From positions 5,449,599 to 5,513,598 of the forward strand of contig NC_044922.1 in assembly GCF_003576645.1 (NCBI RefSeq): a DNA stretch of 64,000 bases. The letters run 5' to 3'. Shown here piece after piece: positions 57,527 through 64,000 of the stretch (position 1 is its first letter; every line of letters begins with the position of its first letter). Position numbers and translations under genes: made by a program. The DNA comes from Ipomoea triloba. Its lineage: Eukaryota > Streptophyta > Magnoliopsida > Solanales > Convolvulaceae. The notes under the pieces are model-generated. The model did not search any database, was not told where the DNA came from, and saw only the letters and a program-made list of their open reading frames with translations.

Positions 57527-58308
57527 GAGTTAATACCCAATTTGGTCCAACGACTATTAGGATTTCATCACTTTGATTCTCGATTTCCAAACTTACTCAA
57601 TTTCGTCTCCAACTATACAATTTTTACCTAAAGTGGTCCCTCGACTATTATGATTTCACCACGTTGGTCATCGACTACCAAAGTTGCTTACTAGTCCATA
57701 ACTATGCAATTTTTACTTGAATGCTCCCTCAACTATTAGGATTTCACCACTTTGGTCATCGACTATTAGGATTTCACAACTTTGGTCCTCGACTCTCCAA
57801 AAAGGTCTCTGAATCCACAATAGACTTGCATTTTAGGTTAAAGAATAGTCCCATTGCCACACCCATCAAAGGAGTCGTTCCCCACCCGGGAGCTACTTTA
57901 CCATATTCCGAATTCAATGGTTTTAATAAATTACCTACAGTAGTTCGTCTTGGACCAGATCTAGAACTGTTCTCAACAGTTTGTGTAGAACATTTGCATA
58001 GTTAGGAACTAAATTGAGCAACTTTCAAATTCGATGACCAAAGTGATGAAATCCTAATAGTCGAGGGATCAAAGTAGTGAAATTCTAATAATCGATGGAC
58101 CATTTTAGGTAAAAAGAAATTGCATAGTTAGGGACTAACTTGAGCAACTTTGATAGTTGATAATGAAAGTGATGAAATCCTAATAGTTGAGGGACCATTT
58201 TAGGTAAAAATTTACATAATTGAGGATAAAATTGAGTAAGTTTGAAAGTAGTTAAGAATCAGAGCGGTGAAATCTTAAAAATCGAGTGAAGAAATCGGGC
58301 ATTAACTC
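57527..58308. mobile_element. Mutator-like fold-back MITE with perfect 9-bp duplication
   Basis: Ends are GAGTTAATACCCAATTTGGT and (reverse complement) GAGTTAATGCCCGATTTCTT. It is flanked by AAAAATATA at 57518-57526 and at 58309-58317, identical. Both arms are built of degenerate repeats of ctcgactattaggatttcatcactttg and gggactaa..tgcatagtt. The 94-codon frame crossing the centre (57721-58005) follows the repeats and is not called as a gene. The element at 486-708 is a shorter relative. Confidence 0.85.
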
Positions 58309-58501
58309 AAAAATATATTTATATTTGTACCTCATCCAATAATGGAATTACATAGTATATAAAATAAAATGTCATCACAAACATTAAATAACTATCTAAA
58401 CATACAATTATCACATCAGGACTAACCATTTACGAGCGATATTCATAGATAAGATAAGTTTGCATAGAGTAGTATGTGCCGACAATTGCGCATTTTTTAT
58501 A

Positions 58502-59008
58502 CTAACAAGCGGGAACCGATTCTTCCACGATTGTTTCCAACAATGGCCGCTTTGACCGAGACGACGATAATCTATACTTCATCTCCTGCTCCGCAAACCC
58601 TTCAAACACCAAATCCAACGACGGCGCCGCCTCCACCTCCGACGACCCATTTTCCGGCGACACTCTCACAACGATCCGTTTGGCGGTGGAGTCAGGCGCC
58701 GCCATCTCCAAGAGCACGGCCATGTCCGCCGCCGTGACCACCGAGTTCACGCGCCTCAACGGGAACATGCCATACGCATTCCCCATTTCCAAATCCTCAT
58801 CCGCCGACAACGCCGAGAACCGCCGCCCCACATTCATGGACGTGGAATTTATCAAGAAGTAGCCGGGGTGTTCGAGCATGAGCTCCGCCGCCTTCACCGG
58901 CTCACAGAACTGCCGGATTCCGCCGCCCGGTACGATCACCCTCACCGCCTTAGCGGTGGCGGCGCACATTCTTGGAGTTAAACTACAGCACGGAACGAGA
59001 TTTCCCAT
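58502..59008 (-). CDS. DUF4228 (PADRE) domain protein
   Basis: Intronless, 168 residues, minus strand. It starts MGNLVPCCSL: Gly2 and the Cys pair fit N-myristoylation and palmitoylation, which would bind it to membranes. The family core follows: AVRVIVPGGGIRQFCEPVKA, AELMLEHPGYFLINSTSM and MGNAYGMFPLRRVNSVVTAA (about 19-95), then a less ordered acidic part and a basic RSKRPLLETIVEESVPAC tail. Family members in plants respond to biotic and abiotic stress; the biochemical role is unknown. The coding region is clearly GC-richer than its flanks, as is usual for intronless plant genes. A TATA box lies about 165 bases upstream. Confidence 0.92.
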   Translation of the reverse strand: MGNLVPCCSLTPRMCAATAKAVRVIVPGGGIRQFCEPVKAAELMLEHPGYFLINSTSMNVGRRFSALSADEDLEMGNAYGMFPLRRVNSVVTAADMAVLLEMAAPDSTAKRIVVRVSPENGSSEVEAAPSLDLVFEGFAEQEMKYRLSSSRSKRPLLETIVEESVPAC

Positions 59009-59168
59009 ACCCGCAAAAACTAAACTGAATCAAAATTGGAATCGAAATCGTTCGAGTTTTAGATCTAAAGAAGAAAACATTGCTTTTGTAAAGAGAAAAA
59101 GTAAAAAAAGTATGGGCGTACGTGAAATGAATTATGGCGTGGGGTGGTTAAGGATAGCAGTTATTTAG

Positions 59169-59182
59169 TGGTATATATATAC
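59169..59182 (-). promoter_or_regulatory. TATA box of the DUF4228 gene
   Basis: Reverse complement gtatatatatacca at about 59169-59182, 160-170 bases before the ATG at 59008, which leaves room for a leader of about 130 bases. Confidence 0.55.
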
Positions 59183-59504
59183 AATTCAATTCAAGTATAA
59201 TAACAGCAAGTCTTTTTCAAAAAAAAAAAAAAAAAAAAAACAGCAAGTCCACGGTCTATATAAACCTATGCCGTATGGGTTACTACTTAGTACTTAGCTC
59301 CAAATAATCCCTTCTCGATATATATGAGTATATGACTATTTCATTAAATTTTATTTGTATTTATTTATTTCGTGGATTTCTTTTTCTAACCCGTGGTAGA
59401 ATTAGTCCATTAATAAGCAAGAACTACGAGTTATTATAATGTAAAACAATTATAACTTGTCATGTCATATTATGGAGTGATGATTTTTGTAAAAAGATCT
59501 AGCA
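59183..59504. other. upstream DNA of the DUF4228 gene
   Basis: Contains a poly-A run of about 22 at 59219-59240, between two copies of acagcaagtc (59203-59212 and 59240-59249), which would fit a target-site duplication flanking a very short retroposed tail. No gene. Confidence 0.4.
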
Positions 59505-59644
59505 TTATTATCTCTTTTTTTTTAAAAAAAAAAAAAACTAATTAGAGATTGTTACGTTAATAGAGTAAAAATGGATTAAAAATTAAAATTAAATGTAACA
59601 ATCTCTAATTAGTTTTTTTTTTTTTAAAAAAAAAAGAAAAGATA
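59505..59644. mobile_element. small palindromic MITE
   Basis: The arms taattagagattgttac (near 59546) and gtaacaatctctaatta (near 59613) are perfect complements, and outside them runs of A and T and tatctc / aagata extend the pairing, so the arms total about 45-50 bases around a loop of about 40. No coding region. Confidence 0.8.
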
Positions 59645-61194
59645 ATTACTTATGGTGAGAACCATGCACCTTGTGAAAAATGTGAATATGTAACAAGAAA
59701 TAGTTATTATCCATTGATAGGTAAATATGCACTCAAATTAAGATTTAGAAAGCGCATTATATAACAACTACGAGTGCATTATATAACTTGACATTGCACA
59801 ATTACATATTAGCAATTACACATATAGTTATTGCACAATGTACTTTAAATTTAAAATATAAATGTCATCGCATTTTCTTTTATCGTTGATCATCTCAAAT
59901 TAATGGTCATAATTGGTCCACAATTTTTACTTAGGTGGCAGTTCTCATTTGATCCAACATCTTACACACATACTTGCTTACTCACATGAGAACTACTTGT
60001 TCCCAGAAGAAAAATAAGAATCAATCGCAATTGTTCATTTGAAACAATCTAATGAATTATTTGGTGCAATGTAAGAGAATATACGGTGTCATTATTATAA
60101 TTTTCTTCAATTTTGAAAGTGTAATTTTAACACTATGGAGTACAATTTTTAACAATATAGAGTGCATTTCTAAATGAATTCTAAAATCTAAACACAGAAA
60201 AAAAAAATCCTAAACCAAAACCATAAATACTAACGTCTAAGTAATAAAAAGTGAACCCATAAACTAGAAGAAAACTAAGAATAGTGACATTATGATAATT
60301 TAGAGTGTAATTTTTAACAATATAGAGTGCATTTCTATAAGAATTCTAAAACCTAAACAAAAATAAATAAATACTAAAACCTAAGCAATAAAAAGTAAAT
60401 CCATTAACCAAATTAAAAAGCAAAATACTAAAATAAACCAATAAACAAAATTATAAACTCTAAAATGTGTTCCTAAGTGCAATGCATTTCTAAATTGACA
60501 AAAATGTACAGTATAGGTTTGAAAAGTGCATCGTATAGTGTTAAAAAGTGCATGGTAGGAATGGTAGGCACCAACACAGACAACTCAGATTGTTTCTGAA
60601 TGATAGATTGTGGATAAGAACACAAAAGATAAATTGTAAATAAAGACACAAAATTAAACAACAGTGTCTCAAGCTGATGAGTAAAGACCTGAGGACTAGA
60701 GAATTTTACTTTGGGCAAGGAAAAGTGGAAAACAAGTATCCTAAAAATTCAAATAAGAAAAAGTAATGCAGTAATTAGGAGTGCAATTGCGGCGTTAATA
60801 GGTGCGAGATTGTTGACTATGTCGATGATGACGGCAATTTTGATGGTTGAAATGGTCAACCTACTAATAATCACAAATTGCATATGACGTTGGTACCACA
60901 AGGTCCACACTGCTACTGCACATGTGTATGCATAGAATTTACTCTTTTTTTTTTTGTGTGATATGAAAATGTATTTAAATAAATAAAAACATCATTTCAG
61001 GTAAATATTACGGAGTAACATCATACAACAATTTCTCTCAAAGATATCAACAACATTATTCACTTTCCATCAAATTAATTTCCTAGCAGACTTTGACTTT
61101 GATTCTCTATATGGTGTGAAAATAGAAAAATCAAAACAGAAAGATGCTTGGGATGGAACTTGATCACATTCACAGAGCAAAACAGGACACTTGA
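59645..61194. other. intergenic DNA with a local duplication
   Basis: At 60110-60220 and 60290-60350 the block gtgtaatttttaacaatata / gagtgcatttctaaatgaat / tctaaaatctaaac recurs with small changes, followed by similar A-rich tails (aaacctaagcaataaaaagt). One TACGGAGTA is at 61009-61017. No gene. Confidence 0.55.
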
Positions 61195-61405
61195 AACCAG
61201 TTTGATTAGCGTACATGACCGTACACTCTCGTCTCTTAAAAGAGGTAAGGAGTTCGAACCCCTCTCGTATGGAAAAATCAATCTGGCCAGCACTTTGTCC
61301 ATTAATTAAGCCGTACACTCTCCTCTCTTAAGGGAGGTAAAAAGCCAATCTGACCAACACTTTGTCTCTTAATTAGATCGGCCCAAAAAAAAAAAAAAAA
61401 GACAC
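61195..61405 (+). mobile_element. tRNA-derived SINE with duplicated 3' part
   Basis: Plus strand: gcgtacatgaccgtacactc, box B gaggtaaggagttcgaaccc, then tctggccagcactttgtcc-attaattaagcc. A second, shorter pass follows (gccgtacactctcctctctt, tctgaccaacactttgtctc) and ends in cggccc plus about 17 A. Flanks gacacttga and gacactcga look like the target-site duplication. Confidence 0.7.
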
Positions 61406-61880
61406 TCGATAGACTTGTTAGCAAAGCTATTATGCACGAAAAAGGCTTGGAATACAGTGAATGAAACTATATGTATGTAATTTTTATTAATTTTCTCCAT
61501 GAAACTGTGTATGTAATTTCTAGCGCATAACCATACAATACTAAAAAACTAATTAGGCTACAAGAATTTGTATAGATTGTGTACAAAGAATATTGGGGCA
61601 CCATCTTTCCAAATAGCCACTTTTAGTAATTATAAATAATGGCAAAAAAGGAAAAATGAGAAAGCTACTATCAATAATTTGAGAGCACAACATACCTCCC
61701 TACAAAACTTCATCTACTCTTTCTCCTCTGAAGTACAGTACATCAGCTACAGAAGGCAACAGGCAAGGACTTCGGGTGTTTGTATACCGCATTTGCAAAA
61801 TCTTGCTCCTCAGAGCAGGTCAAATTGAATGATTTGTTGTGAGCGAGAAATATAATACAAGCAACACTTCCGATTTCAAG
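61406..61880. other. 3' flank of the oxidoreductase gene
   Basis: Probably includes its 3' UTR (on the minus strand, from 61880 downward). No other gene. Confidence 0.5.
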
Positions 61881-64000
61881 TTAGAAGTTCTTTAGAATCT
61901 TCTCAGCTGGGACGCCATTTGCTAAAAGAACAGAAGTAACCTCCTGCAAGAGGCAAATAGCTTTCATGACAAAAGTTTTTACTTCACCGAGTTTAGAAAC
62001 TATACCAAAAACCATTACAGAGGCAGCTCCTAAGAAATAAACTCCCATTCCTCATCTCATTTTCTTCTTAACCCAACAATATGTCACATAAAATGGCACA
62101 CACAAAGTACACAAACAAACAATCAAGCAAGCATCCATGTTTAGCACTTACCAACAACCATGAAATTCCAGTTCCAAACCCTAAAGATATGTGAAGGCCC
62201 CACAATGGGAAAGCGAACTTGAATCCTAATGCTTATTACCTGCTAACTAGCATTAAGGAGACGCTACAACATTCTTACTCAATAGCTAACTGTTGTTAAT
62301 TTATGTTCTCTACTCTAATGAAAAAACTTGATGCTCTATTTTTTTTTTTTCCGAAAAATAAAAATAAAAAATCGTACACAGATCAAGAAAGACTAGAGTA
62401 AGAAAAAATAATCTATTCTACAGATTGATATTAATTAAACCATAGGATATCAAGAATCCTAGATTATGTAAAATAGAGTAGCAAACCGCTATAAAAGGAA
62501 CGAGTGTCAGGAACATTTCTGACACTTCGGATAGTGTGAATTCCAGTGTCTTAAGACGAACACTCAATAATCAATATAAACAAGTATTGAGTAATAAATA
62601 TTTAGGAAGATCCTCTAGAGCTTTCAAGTTGAGATAGAACAATTACAAACCTCAGTCATTCGTCTTCGTCCACAAAGCACTGCACCAGTGGACCGAGGGC
62701 TAAAAGTTCTTTTGGCTTTGGAAAATGCAGCCTGCAAAAGTGACAGCATCAGAATGTTATGTTCCTTAAAAAAAAATGAATAGAGAAATAGAAAACACAT
62801 AACACAACCCAAATCACACAAGTCTAAATCCCCGTCTGGTTCAGCTTATTTGTATTATCTACTCATTTTTATTGTGTTTAGATAAGCTTATGAAAGCAGC
62901 TTATGGCTTCTCAGAACCTGTTTTGAACTTATTTTGATAAACTATTTCAAGGAAATGGTCGAAACAATCTAGAAAACAGTTTTCCAAAACAAGTTGAAAT
63001 TCCAAACCCATTTAAGTTTAACAGCTTTTCAAAAACCAGCTGAAATGTCAAGCCCATTTATGTTGCCTAGATCATATTTGATGGAGCTTATTGAAAAGTA
63101 CTTACTTAAACTGTTTGTCCAAAATGAGCTTAAATTTGCTGGGTCATCCGGGTAGCATAACATTCATTATAAGTTTATAACAGCAATCAGACAAAGAAAA
63201 CCAGCTAAAAAGACAATGCAGGCATATATTCTTCATACATGGCAATTACCTGCACAAATCCACAATCTCCAGTCCAAGTGTCATCAGGTTGAGACAATAC
63301 TGGTACAATGTCAACTCCGGAAGCTTCCCAATTTTTAAACCTATCCTATAAAAGATGAAAGATACAAAACCTCAAAAAAATGGTGCAACTTTAGTGCAAA
63401 CAAAAACAGAATTATCCAAATGGTAAGTAGCACCAAGGAAGTACCTGATAGGCCATTCTCTCTAGATTTTCTGCACCATAATATAATCGCACATCAGATC
63501 TCTGGTCAGCACCAAACCCTGCCTCAATTAAAGATCGAATTGGGCTGTGTACAACAAGTAGGTAGAGAAGAGTAAATTACCAGGGACGCTGGGAAGGTAG
63601 GTGGGGAGAGAGAGAGAGAAGTTTAGCAAAGATATGAAAATTCAAGATCATAAAAGGAATCTATGCTATTTTTCTACGATGATTAGGGATAACGTTGGCT
63701 CTTTCTTTTTAGACTTTAGAAGCACAATACAAGGAGTGATAGTATTTTGCTTATTTTGTTTTATGATTCCTAGTAGGATTAGAATTAGTTTTACGGTCCA
63801 ACTATCTATAAACTTTTATTCTTTTTCAAGCTAGTTGCTTTTTTCACTACTCTTTGCCTTTTGTGCCCTACTAGTGCCTTGGCAAATTTCTTCACCTCAA
63901 AATGATCACATGTTCCACTCTACTGCATCATGAACCTCTATGACCTATTATCCTTCTATACAACTCAAAACATCTAGGAACTCCATCTTTATTCCATGAG
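61881..64000 (-). CDS. FAD/NAD(P)-binding oxidoreductase, 3' part (At1g15140-like)
   Basis: Four exons on the minus strand are in the window: 63544-63445, 63345-63250, 62731-62651, 61943-61881, together the last 112 residues; the 5' part lies past base 64000, and 63545-64000 is intron. The sequence PIRSLIEAGFG, SDVRLYYGAENLERMAYQ, VPVLSQPDDTWTGDCGFVQ, TGAVLCGRRRMTE and ILKNF fits the C-terminal NAD(P)-binding lobe of the ferredoxin-reductase-like family (also called fruit protein pKIWI502-like). VRLYYGAEN is the standard start of the pyridine-nucleotide binding segment. The Arabidopsis homologue is thought to be plastidic, but the N-terminus needed to judge this is missing. An intron holds a MITE-like insertion (62826-63160). 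Confidence 0.9.
62826..63160. mobile_element. probable MITE in an oxidoreductase intron
   Basis: Left end CCCCGTCTGGTTCAGCTTAT; right end in reverse CCCGGATGACCCAGCAAATT. Inside, agcttatgaaagcagcttat, aaaccagctgaaatgtcaag and aaaatgagcttaaatttgct share agctt/aagct words in both orientations. The ends match only partly. Confidence 0.45.

Noticed and set aside
57721..58005. 94-codon frame inside the MULE-like MITE
   Set aside because: Follows the repeat units of the element.
58474..58862. Frames antisense to the DUF4228 gene
   Set aside because: Shadows in a GC-rich coding region; the minus-strand protein has the family match.
1..64000. Organelle DNA insertions or a bacterial-type multi-gene system
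   Set aside because: No plastid or mitochondrial gene fragments, operons or phage-like modules were recognised.

Overview
This 64 kb window is nuclear DNA of a flowering plant. It is AT-rich (about one third G+C by eye). Its genes are split by many short GT-AG introns, and the space between them is packed with small non-autonomous transposons, tRNA-derived SINEs, (AT)n and (AAT)n microsatellites and LINE scraps. Protein similarities fit a eudicot, and the repeat style would suit an asterid such as Convolvulaceae, but that is a guess. One assembly gap of 960 N lies at 44274-45233, bounded on both sides by poly-T. Coordinates of introns and exons below were read by eye from splice consensus, phase and family similarity.

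Layout: 1-9.5 kb is repeats and MITEs with a frameshifted LINE RNase H remnant. 9.7-13.3 kb (+) is a nine-exon gene for a multi-pass membrane protein of the plant family resembling Arabidopsis At2g12400 and At2g25270. 15.2-17.0 kb is a segment present in three diverged copies; it carries an intact tRNA-Arg(TCG) gene and a truncated copy of it. 17.0-18.9 kb (+) is a short QSOX paralogue keeping only the first five exons (thioredoxin part). 20.9-23.2 kb is a complete but internally deleted PIF/Harbinger element. 23.7-28.6 kb (+) is a short-form tRNase Z gene. 31.2-36.4 kb (+) is a full-length quiescin sulfhydryl oxidase gene (QSOX). 38.2-41.0 kb (-) is a RING-CH membrane E3 ligase, convergent with QSOX. 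41-48 kb is repeat-rich and holds the gap. 48.7 and 51.4 kb (-) are two tandemly duplicated small glycine-rich protein genes with their promoters. 52.3-54.0 kb is a large nested inverted repeat. 54.2-58.3 kb is MITEs and SINEs. 58.5-59.0 kb (-) is an intronless DUF4228/PADRE gene. 61.9-64 kb (-) is the 3' part of a ferredoxin-reductase-like FAD/NAD(P) oxidoreductase gene that runs off the window.

The genes are ordinary housekeeping or stress genes and do not form an operon-like system. Several act on the secretory pathway (QSOX oxidises protein thiols there; the RING-CH ligase and the 537-residue protein are membrane proteins). I found no convincing unknown multi-gene system. The most interesting points are the thioredoxin-only QSOX with an unbroken frame beside its full-length parent, the triplicated promoter-side segment that carried a tRNA gene with it, the microsatellite of overlapping start-stop uORFs before the membrane protein gene, and the large nested fold-back at 52-54 kb.
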